Positions 33,930 through 42,878 of a DNA stretch of 64,000 nt are shown here, one piece after another. The DNA lies in the NCBI GenBank assembly GCA_050633365.1, contig JBOEGJ010000018.1:1-64000 (forward strand), read 5' to 3'. The notes beneath the pieces were generated by a model. That model did no database searches and was not told the DNA's origin. It saw only the letters and a list, made by a program, of their open reading frames with translations. The DNA comes from Pseudomaricurvus sp050633365. Its GTDB lineage: Bacteria; Pseudomonadota; Gammaproteobacteria; Pseudomonadales; Cellvibrionaceae. Numbering within the stretch: position 1 is the stretch's first letter; each line of letters starts with the position of its first letter. Both the position numbers and the translations under genes were made by a program.

Positions 33930-36275
33930 ATGTGCTTTCAGCCTCCGAAAGTTCCGAAACATCGCTTGCTTAATGAACGCGACTATTCCAATCCGCTATT
34001 CCAGCGGCGGCGACATAATTCGCCACTGCTACGCTGGTGCCTCTTCATTCTTACGATTATTTTCACCTTTATTTTTTTAGCGGAAAGCACCCGCGCCGAA
34101 CCCCAGACCCAGAGCCTGAATGAAAACTCGACCAGCAGTTCAGGCATTGAGGATCGCTCTCCTTTGGAGAGCGAGGCCGGTCAACTGTTCATCCGCTCGG
34201 AAGACGGTCGATCTCAGCCAGCGTTACATCTGGGCAGTAAAGTGTCTTTCGTGGTAAGCGGCATGGTGCTGCATACCTCATTTTCACAGACTTTTCGCAA
34301 TCCCAGTAAAGATAGCTGGGCCGAAGGTATTTATGTTTTTCCAATGCCAGAAAAGGCCGCCATCAGCCACATGGAGATGCGCATTGGAGAGCGCACCATT
34401 GTCGGGGAAATCAAAGAAAAAGCAGCGGCAAAAAAACAATACCAGGCAGCAAAAGCCGCCGGTAGGCGGGTAGCTTTAGTGGAGCAAGAAAGACCCAATC
34501 TGTTTACTCAGAATGTGGCCAATATTGGCCCTGGAGAAGAAATTACCGTCACCTTAAATTATCAAGATACCGTCACTTTTGATGCCGGACGATTTAGCTT
34601 TCGATTCCCAATGACCATCACACCGCGTTTCATGCCAGGACAAGGACAACATCACCACAGCGATGTTCTTGGCACTCTCAATTCTCACACGCTTATCGAC
34701 AACCACGAGAACTCTGAACTACAAACCACAACGCAAATGGTGTTGGACAATTCACGCCCCTGGGGCTGGTCTGCACCCACTGCATTAGTACCCGACGCTC
34801 ATCGCATCTCACCACCGCAGCGAAGCGCAAGCGAGCAATCGAAAACACAATCTCATCAGATTGAATTATCAGTTGCTTTAGATGCGGGCCTGCCATTAAA
34901 AAGTATTTCTAGCCCCTATCACGATCTGGTGATCGAAAAGAAACGAGACCAGCATTTCATTACCACTCGAGACAGTCGTATTATTATGGATCGTGACTTC
35001 GAGCTGCAATGGCAGCCGGTAGCCAGAAAAATTCCCAGTGCCGCCGCATTTACTGAAAGCCTACCCCGTGTAATCTCGCCACCGTCTGAAACTGAAATAG
35101 CCGAAAACACTGACGATCACTACGCGCTATTAATGCTGGCACCACCACAGCAACAGCAATCTCACTTATTGCCGCGGGATGTCATCTTCATTATCGACAC
35201 CTCGGGATCGATGGGCGGAAACTCCATACGTCAAGCCAAAGCAAGTTTGACTCTAGCATTACAACGTCTCAACAAAAACGATCGCTTCAACGTCATCGAA
35301 TTCAACTCTCATCACCGCAGTTTATTCGCCACTAGCCAAACGGTGGACAACAACTCGCGCAATCAAGCACTTCAATTTGTATCGAGTTTGAATGCAGGCG
35401 GAGGCACCAATATGGCACCAGCTCTCGATGCCGCACTCTCCGCTAACAGTACCGAGTCCCATCTTCGGCAAGTTGTTTTTATTACCGACGGTAGCGTAGG
35501 CAATGAAGCTCAGCTGCTTGAACTCATTCACAAAAAACTGGGACCAGCGCGATTGTTTACCGTCGCAATTGGTTCGGCGCCAAACAGCTTTTTTATGCGA
35601 AAATCAGCACAGTTTGGCCGAGGAACCTTTACTCATATCGGTAACTCACAAGAAGTTTCAGAAAAGATGTCGACGCTGTTTTCGAAACTCGAAAGCCCCA
35701 CCCTGCGCAATCTATCCATTCACTGGCCTGAGACTATCAACGCCGACGTTTGGCCAAAAAAATTGCCGGATCTCTACCATGGTGAGCCACTATTGATTAA
35801 GGCGAAACTCGACAATCTCGATCAGCCTCAAACCGTATTGATCACTGGCGATCTCGGGGGGCAGCCGTGGCAACAATCGCTGAGCCTACACAAACCTAAA
35901 GCCAATCGCGTTGATCATCCTGGTATAGGAAAACTCTGGGCCAGAGAAAAAATCAGTGCACTACTGGATGAAAAGACCCGAGGAGCACCAGAGTCAATCA
36001 TTAAATCCAAGGTACTCAGTGTTGCCCTACAGCATCAATTGATGTCGCCCTATACCAGCTTTATCGCCGAAGACAAAACACCTGCGCGACCGATTGAGCA
36101 AGAGCTCGACAGCCAGCTCGTAGCCAATCAAACCCCTCACGGACAAAAACAGCTGGTGTATCCAAATACTGCCACCAGTGCACCGCTCAACTTCGCCTTA
36201 GCCGTGTTTGCACTGTTGGTGCTGGCGATGCAACGCTGGGTTCTTTCTCGACGTCGCAATGAGCAAAGACAATGA
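33930..36275 (+). CDS. Marine proteobacterial sortase target protein (VIT and vWA domains)
   Basis: Cell-envelope protein processed by the neighbouring class GN sortase. 781 residues: a basic N-terminus of about 35, a hydrophobic export segment (about 36-56), VIT domain (about 60-190), vWA domain (about 415-590) with intact MIDAS (D423-x-S425-G-S427, GGGTNM, ITDGS), and a C-terminal sorting signal V-Y-P-N-T-A-T (743-749), hydrophobic helix and Arg-rich tail. The ATG with AAGGGAG upstream was chosen over a TTG 14 codons earlier. It overlaps the sortase gene in ATGA. It probably binds metal-dependent partners at the surface; the ligand is unknown. Confidence 0.9.
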   Translation: MCFQPPKVPKHRLLNERDYSNPLFQRRRHNSPLLRWCLFILTIIFTFIFLAESTRAEPQTQSLNENSTSSSGIEDRSPLESEAGQLFIRSEDGRSQPALHLGSKVSFVVSGMVLHTSFSQTFRNPSKDSWAEGIYVFPMPEKAAISHMEMRIGERTIVGEIKEKAAAKKQYQAAKAAGRRVALVEQERPNLFTQNVANIGPGEEITVTLNYQDTVTFDAGRFSFRFPMTITPRFMPGQGQHHHSDVLGTLNSHTLIDNHENSELQTTTQMVLDNSRPWGWSAPTALVPDAHRISPPQRSASEQSKTQSHQIELSVALDAGLPLKSISSPYHDLVIEKKRDQHFITTRDSRIIMDRDFELQWQPVARKIPSAAAFTESLPRVISPPSETEIAENTDDHYALLMLAPPQQQQSHLLPRDVIFIIDTSGSMGGNSIRQAKASLTLALQRLNKNDRFNVIEFNSHHRSLFATSQTVDNNSRNQALQFVSSLNAGGGTNMAPALDAALSANSTESHLRQVVFITDGSVGNEAQLLELIHKKLGPARLFTVAIGSAPNSFFMRKSAQFGRGTFTHIGNSQEVSEKMSTLFSKLESPTLRNLSIHWPETINADVWPKKLPDLYHGEPLLIKAKLDNLDQPQTVLITGDLGGQPWQQSLSLHKPKANRVDHPGIGKLWAREKISALLDEKTRGAPESIIKSKVLSVALQHQLMSPYTSFIAEDKTPARPIEQELDSQLVANQTPHGQKQLVYPNTATSAPLNFALAVFALLVLAMQRWVLSRRRNEQRQ
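36156..36176 (+). other. Sortase sorting motif in the target protein
   Basis: Encodes VYPNTAT, followed by SAP, a hydrophobic stretch of about 15 residues and the basic tail RRRNEQRQ. This is the LPxTA-like signal expected for class GN sortases, with tyrosine at the usual leucine position. Cleavage would fall after the threonine. Confidence 0.8.
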
Positions 36276-36982
36276 AGCTTCACCGCTCAACCTTTGTCTC
36301 GCTGTTGATCATTTCGTTCGTCTGCTGGCAACTTGCACAGGCCGGCTGGATCACAGCGAAGGCCGAGTTGGCGCAATGGCTCATCGCCGACGCCTGGCAG
36401 CAGTCACTCTCCCAGACGGGTACTGATCCCTCCAGGCATAAACCTTGGCAATGGGCCGACACCTGGCCTGTTGCACGCTTGCAGGCCCCAGCACACAATG
36501 CGGATTTTTATGTGCTGGAAGGAGACAGTGGCAATGCGCTGGCCTTTGGACCGGGTCGCAATCTGTCGAGCCGACTACTGGGTGAAGGCACGACTCTCAT
36601 TGGCGGACATAGAGACACTCATTTTCGTTTTCTCAAAAACGTCGCGCAGGGAGAGCCATTGCGAGTGCAGACACTCCACGGACAATGGTTAAACTATAAA
36701 ATCAGAAAGCGAGAAATTGTCGATATTCGCCAACATAAACTGCAAACGAATCTCGACCAACAACAACTGATACTGGTGACCTGCTATCCCTTCGACACCT
36801 TAAACACTGGCGGGCCACTGCGACTAGTCGTCACTGCGGCATTAATAGAGAGCGACAATAGCAAGCGCCAGCTCGAGAGGGTTAATACTCCCGAACTAGA
36901 CTTCTATCCAACACATGCAGATTCAAGCGGCGATCAACTCGCCTCCCAATACACCGCATCATCGCCGGCCATTGCCTTTTGA
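36272..36982 (+). CDS. Class GN sortase (marine proteobacterial type)
   Basis: Transpeptidase of Gram-negative bacteria acting on the target encoded just upstream. 236 residues: N-terminal membrane anchor (about 6-25) and a sortase domain with the catalytic triad H113 (GGHRDTHF), C171 (LVTCYPF) and R184 (GPLRLVV). It is coupled to the target gene through ATGA. Its last 49 bases overlap the 3' end of the convergent acyl-CoA ligase. The one-target-one-enzyme arrangement fits a dedicated system. Confidence 0.93.
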   Translation: MKLHRSTFVSLLIISFVCWQLAQAGWITAKAELAQWLIADAWQQSLSQTGTDPSRHKPWQWADTWPVARLQAPAHNADFYVLEGDSGNALAFGPGRNLSSRLLGEGTTLIGGHRDTHFRFLKNVAQGEPLRVQTLHGQWLNYKIRKREIVDIRQHKLQTNLDQQQLILVTCYPFDTLNTGGPLRLVVTAALIESDNSKRQLERVNTPELDFYPTHADSSGDQLASQYTASSPAIAF

Positions 36983-38592
36983 AGACTGTCGGCATGATGG
37001 TTTTCCACATCGTCGCGCAGAACTTTCAGTGTATGAGTCAGCAGACCGTTCTCGATACTCCAAGGCTCCGCACAGATCACTAGGTGAGACATACGCTCGT
37101 GCGCCTCTAAGGTGCCGTTAATCTGTTGAACATGAAGCTGCAATGCTTGATGCAATTGGTCGCTGCGCTCAATACCATCAGACAACACCGCTAACATCAC
37201 CGTTTGCGCAAACCCGCGCCCCACCAAACAACATTGTTCAATGCCATTGAAGAGGGCAAAGGCGTTTTCAATCGGCGCAGGGGCAACGTACTTTCCCTTG
37301 GCCGTTTTGAAGATATCTTTGACGCGGCCGGTGATAAATACAAAACCGTCTTCATCAATTCGCGCTTTGTCGCCAGTGTGAATCCAACCATCAACGATGG
37401 TTTCGGCGGTTTTTTCGGGAGCTTTGTAGTAACCCACCATATTGCCTGGCGAGCGCAATAGCAGTTCACCTTGGGCAGAGATTTTCATTTCGGCTCGCGC
37501 TGTAATCGGCAAACCGATACTGCCGACCTTGTAGTTATCGACACGGTTAAACGACGATGACATAGACTCGGACTGCCCAAAACCTTCACATAAAGGCATA
37601 CCCAAGCAACGCCACGCCTTGATGTCTGAGGGAGGAATCGGCGCACTGCCAGTGAGGGCCAAAACCACATCACCAAGGCCCATAGACGCTAGCACCTTCT
37701 CCCCTGTTGCCTGACCAAACTCGGGATCTTCGATACAGCGCTGCCAGTTTTCTTCACCCAGATTAGCGACGATACCAGCTTTCAAATTGGCCCAAATACG
37801 CGGCACCGAGAAGAAGAAGGTTGGGCGTATTTCTAACAAGTCTTCAACGAAGGTTTCTTTACTTCGATTAAAGCCCACGCATCCGCCACTGTAGAGCGAA
37901 TGCAATTCGACCACACTGCGCTCGGCTATATGCGCCAGCGGCAAGTAAGAGAAATAACGTGAATCGGTATTGGTTTCACACAGAAGGCGAATATCGTGAA
38001 CCGACGACGGCATGGTACAAAAGCTGTGCATTACCCCTTTGGGCAGCCCGGTGGTGCCCGATGTGTAGGCAATGCTCCACAAATCATCGGCATCACGCTG
38101 GGGATTTCCGCTCAGCGCCTCGGCCTGCTCGCACAGAGCCAGCCAATCGGGCGATTGATAACCAATCCCCTTCACCGTGACTTGCTCGCTAAAGGCCGCG
38201 TCAACATCGGCCACCGACAATGCACACTGATCACCCACCAACAATAGCTTCATCTCACTATGGTCAACTACGTAACGAATCTTGTCCTCCGGCATTGAAG
38301 TGTAAATCGGTACACTGACCAGTCCAGCCATCATGATTGCCATATCGGCAATGACCCAGTGAGCGCAATTTTCGGCGTAGAGGCCAACCTTATCGCCCGC
38401 CGATAAGCCCTGAGCCAATAGACCGGAGGCCAATGCTCGAGCGGTTTCGCCCACCTGAGCCCAGCTGTAGTCACGCCATTGCTGACCATCGTGCTGACGC
38501 AGCCAGGTTTTATTGGGTTGTTGTTGTTCCCATTGATAGAACATCTCTAAAGGCAGTTTAAAGTCTGCGGGGAGTGGGGCTGCTTGAGTCAT
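36934..38592 (-). CDS. Long-chain acyl-CoA synthetase-like AMP-dependent ligase
   Basis: Activates a carboxylic acid, likely a fatty acid, to its CoA thioester through an acyl-adenylate. 552 residues. The P-loop AYTSGTTGLPKGVMHS, the SGSAPIPP and GFGQSES region, and the GDKARIDEDGFVFITGR hinge are visible, and K in TAKGKYVAPAPIE is the catalytic region of this group. The substrate is not fixed by sequence. It diverges from an AraC-type regulator that may control it; a 14-base palindrome lies 30 bases upstream. Confidence 0.88.
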   Translation of the reverse strand: MTQAAPLPADFKLPLEMFYQWEQQQPNKTWLRQHDGQQWRDYSWAQVGETARALASGLLAQGLSAGDKVGLYAENCAHWVIADMAIMMAGLVSVPIYTSMPEDKIRYVVDHSEMKLLLVGDQCALSVADVDAAFSEQVTVKGIGYQSPDWLALCEQAEALSGNPQRDADDLWSIAYTSGTTGLPKGVMHSFCTMPSSVHDIRLLCETNTDSRYFSYLPLAHIAERSVVELHSLYSGGCVGFNRSKETFVEDLLEIRPTFFFSVPRIWANLKAGIVANLGEENWQRCIEDPEFGQATGEKVLASMGLGDVVLALTGSAPIPPSDIKAWRCLGMPLCEGFGQSESMSSSFNRVDNYKVGSIGLPITARAEMKISAQGELLLRSPGNMVGYYKAPEKTAETIVDGWIHTGDKARIDEDGFVFITGRVKDIFKTAKGKYVAPAPIENAFALFNGIEQCCLVGRGFAQTVMLAVLSDGIERSDQLHQALQLHVQQINGTLEAHERMSHLVICAEPWSIENGLLTHTLKVLRDDVENHHADSLQKAMAGDDAVYWEAS

Positions 38593-38621
38593 CGCGTTTA
38601 TAACCTCGTTACTGGGTCGGT

Positions 38622-38635
38622 GATCGTTAACGATC
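38622..38635. promoter_or_regulatory. 14-base palindrome, candidate operator
   Basis: GATCGTTAACGATC is a perfect palindrome between the divergent ligase and AraC genes, 30-43 bases before the ligase start. Its position near a promoter suggests a regulator site. It is not a known consensus to me. Confidence 0.4.
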
Positions 38636-38714
38636 TATTATTCGGCCCTATAGTAATCTCCGTAATTTTTTACGCTTGTCATAAGAGGACACTCAACTAT
38701 GATGGAGCGTCTCT

Positions 38715-38726
38715 AATAGCGCTATT
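38715..38726. promoter_or_regulatory. 12-base palindrome before the AraC-type gene
   Basis: AATAGCGCTATT, a perfect palindrome, lies 11 bases upstream of the AraC-type start codon. It could be an autoregulatory site or translation-region hairpin. Confidence 0.3.
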
Positions 38727-38737
38727 GAGCCACCCAC

Positions 38738-39787
38738 ATGCCAGGCTATTCAATCCGTGCAGAAATCCTAACGGGGTTTCTACCCCTATGCCTACAACTG
38801 GGAATTGATGCTGGCAGCACACTTGCGCGCAATCAACTGTCGCTTCAGCTGATTGAAAACCCCGATCTATTACTGCCCTATGAAGCGGTTACCGGGGCGC
38901 TAGAAGATGCCAGCCGACTCAGTAATCGCGCCGATTTCGGCAGTCTTCTCTCCGGCTTTCAGCGCCCCTTTCCTGTCGGAGTGCCACGACTATTGATGTA
39001 CCACGCGGCCTCTGTCCGAGAAGCATTTACGTCTCACGTCAACTACAACCACCTGCACTCTGCCGGTATTCTTTGGCATATCGAGGAGCAGGATGAACTC
39101 GCCTATTTGGTACGAGAAGACAAGATGGCCGGGAAATTACCCAGCTTCCAATACGCTATGCTGTCGCTTTCCCACGTGGTTATCGCCATGCGTGCGCTGA
39201 TACAAAAGCCCCATTGGAGGCCCCAGCAGTTTCAGTTCTCTTACGCCGAGCCCGCGCTAAAACCAAGCCTGACACATCTGTACGGCACTCGAATCGACTA
39301 CAACCATAGCCGCACGGCGATAGGGTTCTCACGTGATACCTTAGATATTTCCCCAGCCTCTCAAGACGTCCTAGCTCGCCAAATGGCACAAGCCAAAATC
39401 CGGCAGCTGGAAAATAGACAACAGAAAACCCACCCACAGCACAACGCGGGACTGATTCCCCAACTCGAGCGCTGGATTCGGCGCCATATTCATCGAGACA
39501 GCTGTCATTTGGCTGCCCTCGCCAAAGATCTAGAGCTGCACCCCAAAAAGCTGCAACGAGAGCTCGCAGCGAAAGGCTTGAATTTTCGTCGACTCAAAGC
39601 AGAAATACGATTAGACATGGCCGAACACTATTTGCGAAACTCGAACCTCAGTCTCACGGACATCAGCGCATTGCTAGGGTTTGGCGAACTCAGTGGTTTC
39701 TCAAGGGCGTTCAAACATCGCCATCAACACTCACCACTGGAGTGGCGAAAGCATTTAGCCGAGGCGCACCATAGCCGCGATCACTGA
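38738..39787 (+). CDS. AraC family transcriptional regulator
   Basis: 349 residues: an N-terminal arabinose-binding-type ligand domain as in OruR/ArgR-like AraC members (about 20-210) and a C-terminal double helix-turn-helix (about 245-345, with LSLTDISALLGFGELSGFSRAFKHRH and SPLEWRK). It lies between two acyl-CoA ligase genes, divergent from one and upstream of the other on the same strand, so it probably regulates fatty-acid or aryl-acid activation. The ligand is unknown. Confidence 0.88.
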   Translation: MPGYSIRAEILTGFLPLCLQLGIDAGSTLARNQLSLQLIENPDLLLPYEAVTGALEDASRLSNRADFGSLLSGFQRPFPVGVPRLLMYHAASVREAFTSHVNYNHLHSAGILWHIEEQDELAYLVREDKMAGKLPSFQYAMLSLSHVVIAMRALIQKPHWRPQQFQFSYAEPALKPSLTHLYGTRIDYNHSRTAIGFSRDTLDISPASQDVLARQMAQAKIRQLENRQQKTHPQHNAGLIPQLERWIRRHIHRDSCHLAALAKDLELHPKKLQRELAAKGLNFRRLKAEIRLDMAEHYLRNSNLSLTDISALLGFGELSGFSRAFKHRHQHSPLEWRKHLAEAHHSRDH

Positions 39788-39921
39788 TGTCGAAACAGCT
39801 CACTAGATTGGCGACCCATGACGCTTGTTTGTCGACTCGAGAATACCCCTACTCGCCAAAACCACGGTAAAGTGCCGGCAATTATAAATTTAAATAGTCA
39901 CATCTTTAGTCGAGAGAAATT

Positions 39922-41832
39922 ATGAGCGATACACAATCAATGAATGTCCGAGTATCAGGACTAAAAGACCTAGAAGCCTTAGAGCTTACCCCGTTTGAAC
40001 AGCTGAACTTGCCAACCAGCACCTACGAGCTGTTGCAGCGCTCCCAAGAGCAATATGGTGAGCGCAACGCCATGCGCTTTTTACTGGAAGGTAAAGCTGA
40101 AGAAGATGGCGTTTGTTATAGCTACCGTGAATTGTTCGAAAAAGTCACCCAAACCGCCAATGCGCTGCACCAACTTGGTATCCGTCAAAACGATACTGTC
40201 GCCATGCTTTTACCCAACCTACCGCAATCACATTTCACTATTTGGGGCGCCGAAGCCGCCGGGATTTTTAATCCCATCAATCCACTGCTCGAGGTTGAGC
40301 ATATCGCCTCGATTCTGAACGAGACTCAATGCTCGGTGCTAGTGACTCTGGCGCCGATGATGGGTACTGAGCTGTGGGATAAAGCCCAAGCGGTCAAAGC
40401 CGAAGTGCCGTCGCTAACTCACATCATTGCCATCGACATCGCAAACTTTTTGCCCGACGAGTTGCGCCAACTGGTCACTGCAGATCGCGAAGACTACCTT
40501 TCGGACTCGGTACTCGATTTTGATGAGTTTGTCGGTTCGCAAAATAGTGACAAACTCGACAGTGGTCGTGAAATTCTCGGCTCCGATATCGCCTCCTATT
40601 TTCATACTGGCGGCACCACCGGAACCCCAAAACTGGCACCACACACTCACGCCAACGAAGTGGCCGCGACCTTTCAAATCAACACCGCAGGTAACATGAC
40701 CGTGGGTGATACCGTATTGGTTGGTTTGCCGCTGTTTCATGTCAATGCAGTGTTTACCGGTTTGTCGGCGTGGTTCGGTGGTGGCGAAGTTATCTTGGCA
40801 ACTCCGCAAGGCTATCGAACCCCCGCGGTTATGGAGAATTTTTGGGCATTGGTAGAGAAGTTCGGCATCAATGTTTTCAGCGCAGTGCCGACGATTCTAT
40901 CCGGCCTGCTGGCCTTTCCCACCGAGGGCTACAACTTATCATCGCTCAAGTACGCTATTTGTGGCGCGGCGCCCTTGGCCACTGAACTCGCTCGGCAGTT
41001 CGAGGAAAAAACCGGGCTTGTATTGCTCGAGGGCTATGGTCAAACCGAGGGAACCTGTGCCAGCACACTGTCTCCCCGCTACGGCGACCGCCGTATCGGC
41101 GCCGTCGGTATCCGTTTGCCGTATATGGGGGTTCGCATTGTGGAAGTGGACGAAAAAACCGGATTGGCGATTCGCGACTGTGACACCAACGAGTCCGGCT
41201 GTATTGCCATTAGCGGCCCCAACGTCTTTAGTGGCTACAAGCAGGCAGAACAAAATCAAGGGCAATGGATCGACGACGGTTGGTTCAACACCGGAGACCT
41301 GGGACGTTTAGATGATGAAGGTTATCTATGGCTCACTGGCCGCAGCAAAGATCTAATCATTCGCGGCGGTCACAATATCGACCCACAAATGATTGAAGAA
41401 GCGCTCTTCAAACACGAAGCAGTTGCCGACGTCGCCGCGGTGGGCCGACCCGACGCTAGAGTTGGAGAGTTACCCGTCGCCTATGTACAACTCAAGCCCG
41501 ACGCGCGCATTAATGAAGACGAATTAATGCGGTTCGCGCAAGAACACATTCACGAGCGCGCCGCCGTCCCAAAAGAAATTATTGTCATCGACGCGATGCC
41601 ACTTACCGCCGTTGGAAAGATCTTCAAACCCGATCTTCGCAATGCGATTACTGAAGTTGTAGTACAGGAAGAACTGCAAAAACTGAAAGCTTCAGCCGCA
41701 GAGGTTAGCGTTATTGTTGACAAAAAATTTGGTCAATCTGTGTCAGTCCTACTCGATGACGCAGAAAAAGCGCAAGCGCTGGCGGAAGCTTTAGGTCAGT
41801 ATTCTTTCAAGAGCGAAGTGACGGTGGGCTAA
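39922..41832 (+). CDS. Acyl-CoA synthetase (AMP-dependent ligase)
   Basis: 636 residues. AMP-binding P-loop in FHTGGTTGTPKLAPHTH, adenylate motif EGYGQTEGT, hinge GDLGRLDDEGYLWLTGR, and catalytic lysine in TAVGKIFKPDLR. The N-terminal segment before the domain is longer than usual and the C-terminus has an added tail (about 590-636). The family includes acyl-CoA and carrier-protein ligases; the substrate is probably a fatty or medium-chain acid. It is followed by a strong hairpin. Confidence 0.88.
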   Translation: MSDTQSMNVRVSGLKDLEALELTPFEQLNLPTSTYELLQRSQEQYGERNAMRFLLEGKAEEDGVCYSYRELFEKVTQTANALHQLGIRQNDTVAMLLPNLPQSHFTIWGAEAAGIFNPINPLLEVEHIASILNETQCSVLVTLAPMMGTELWDKAQAVKAEVPSLTHIIAIDIANFLPDELRQLVTADREDYLSDSVLDFDEFVGSQNSDKLDSGREILGSDIASYFHTGGTTGTPKLAPHTHANEVAATFQINTAGNMTVGDTVLVGLPLFHVNAVFTGLSAWFGGGEVILATPQGYRTPAVMENFWALVEKFGINVFSAVPTILSGLLAFPTEGYNLSSLKYAICGAAPLATELARQFEEKTGLVLLEGYGQTEGTCASTLSPRYGDRRIGAVGIRLPYMGVRIVEVDEKTGLAIRDCDTNESGCIAISGPNVFSGYKQAEQNQGQWIDDGWFNTGDLGRLDDEGYLWLTGRSKDLIIRGGHNIDPQMIEEALFKHEAVADVAAVGRPDARVGELPVAYVQLKPDARINEDELMRFAQEHIHERAAVPKEIIVIDAMPLTAVGKIFKPDLRNAITEVVVQEELQKLKASAAEVSVIVDKKFGQSVSVLLDDAEKAQALAEALGQYSFKSEVTVG

Positions 41833-41864
41833 CAAACAGACCACCAACACCGCGACTATTCAAC

Positions 41865-41900
41865 TCAGCGGCAGACACCACTTAAGGTGTCTGCCGCTGA
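41865..41900. terminator. Strong bidirectional hairpin
   Basis: A perfect 15-base stem TCAGCGGCAGACACC / GGTGTCTGCCGCTGA with a six-base loop, located between the convergent acyl-CoA synthetase and YtoQ genes. T runs are short, so it is either a terminator or an mRNA-stabilising hairpin. Confidence 0.6.
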
Positions 41901-41919
41901 AGTTTATACGCTCGAAAGA

Positions 41920-42360
41920 TTACGCAGTAATAGCGTATTTGAGAATTTCGACCACTTGTTGTGGCGTCTTTGCCCAAGCCAGTGCTTGTGCGTCAACCTC
42001 TTTCAATGGATGAATAATATTGTCGTCGTGCAGGGTGACGTAGGGCTTTCCTAAAGCCGCACAATAACCGGCATCAAAAGCGGCGTTCCACTGCTTGTAC
42101 TTATCGCCAAAACGAACCACCACCAAGTCGGCCTTTTCGATCAAGGTTTTGGTGCGTATCAGATTAACCTTCGACGATTGGTGATCACGCCAAAAACTGT
42201 TGTCATTTTCCATAAGGTGATCGCCTGCAGCATCGCTGGCTTCATGATTGGTCACCGCCGAACTAAAACTTACATTGAGACCAGCGGCTTCGGCGCCCTG
42301 CTGAATTTGCTCGCGCCAGTCGGTGTGAATCTCACCAGAAAGATAAACATTCCAACTCAT
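41920..42360 (-). CDS. YtoQ family protein
   Basis: 146 residues, opening MSWNVYLSGEIHTDWREQI, which is the YtoQ family pattern (nucleoside 2-deoxyribosyltransferase-like fold), with DLVVVRFGDKYKQWNAAFDAGY in the middle. Family function is not established. It lies upstream on the minus strand of the convergent acyl-CoA synthetase and probably forms a run with the thioesterase gene 35 bases away. Confidence 0.85.
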   Translation of the reverse strand: MSWNVYLSGEIHTDWREQIQQGAEAAGLNVSFSSAVTNHEASDAAGDHLMENDNSFWRDHQSSKVNLIRTKTLIEKADLVVVRFGDKYKQWNAAFDAGYCAALGKPYVTLHDDNIIHPLKEVDAQALAWAKTPQQVVEILKYAITA

Positions 42361-42394
42361 CGTATTCTCCTATCGTGTGAATGATTGGCAGCAG

Positions 42395-42832
42395 TTAAGC
42401 GTACTTAATCACGGCCATAGTGAGCCGAGATACACAACTCAACTTACCTTCGTCATTTTCGATTTTGATTTCCCACACCTGAGAGGTGCGACCAGCGTGC
42501 ACCAGTTTTGCCGTACCCGTCACCTTGCCCTCACGCACACCACGAATATGATTGGCATTCACTTCTTGCCCGACACAATAATACTGACTGTTGTCGACCA
42601 ACAGATTTGCGCCAATACTGCCTAACGACTCTGCCAAAACCACATTAGCACCGCCATGTATCAACCCCATGGGCTGATGGGTACGACTATCGGCGGGCAT
42701 GGTACCACGTACATAGTTGGCACCAACTTCGGTAATTTCAATACCAATAGCCTTGTGTATGGTGGTTTCATTACGGCTATTAATTTCTGTCAAATCTGGT
42801 TCAGAGAACCAAATGCTTTTTTCAGTCGTCAT
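42395..42832 (-). CDS. Hotdog-fold thioesterase (MenI/YdiI-like)
   Basis: 145 residues. Catalytic region H59-G-G61 and E68 in LIHGGANVVLAESLGS, then VGQEVNANHIRGVREGKV, closely resembling E. coli YdiI (MenI)/YbdB acyl-CoA or DHNA-CoA thioesterases. It probably hydrolyses acyl-CoA thioesters. Neighbouring acyl-CoA ligases fit lipid metabolism; no men genes are in the window. Confidence 0.88.
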   Translation of the reverse strand: MTTEKSIWFSEPDLTEINSRNETTIHKAIGIEITEVGANYVRGTMPADSRTHQPMGLIHGGANVVLAESLGSIGANLLVDNSQYYCVGQEVNANHIRGVREGKVTGTAKLVHAGRTSQVWEIKIENDEGKLSCVSRLTMAVIKYA

Positions 42833-42878
42833 ACATCAACTCACTTACAGTTTTTATTCAGTCAACAGGTCGATCACG

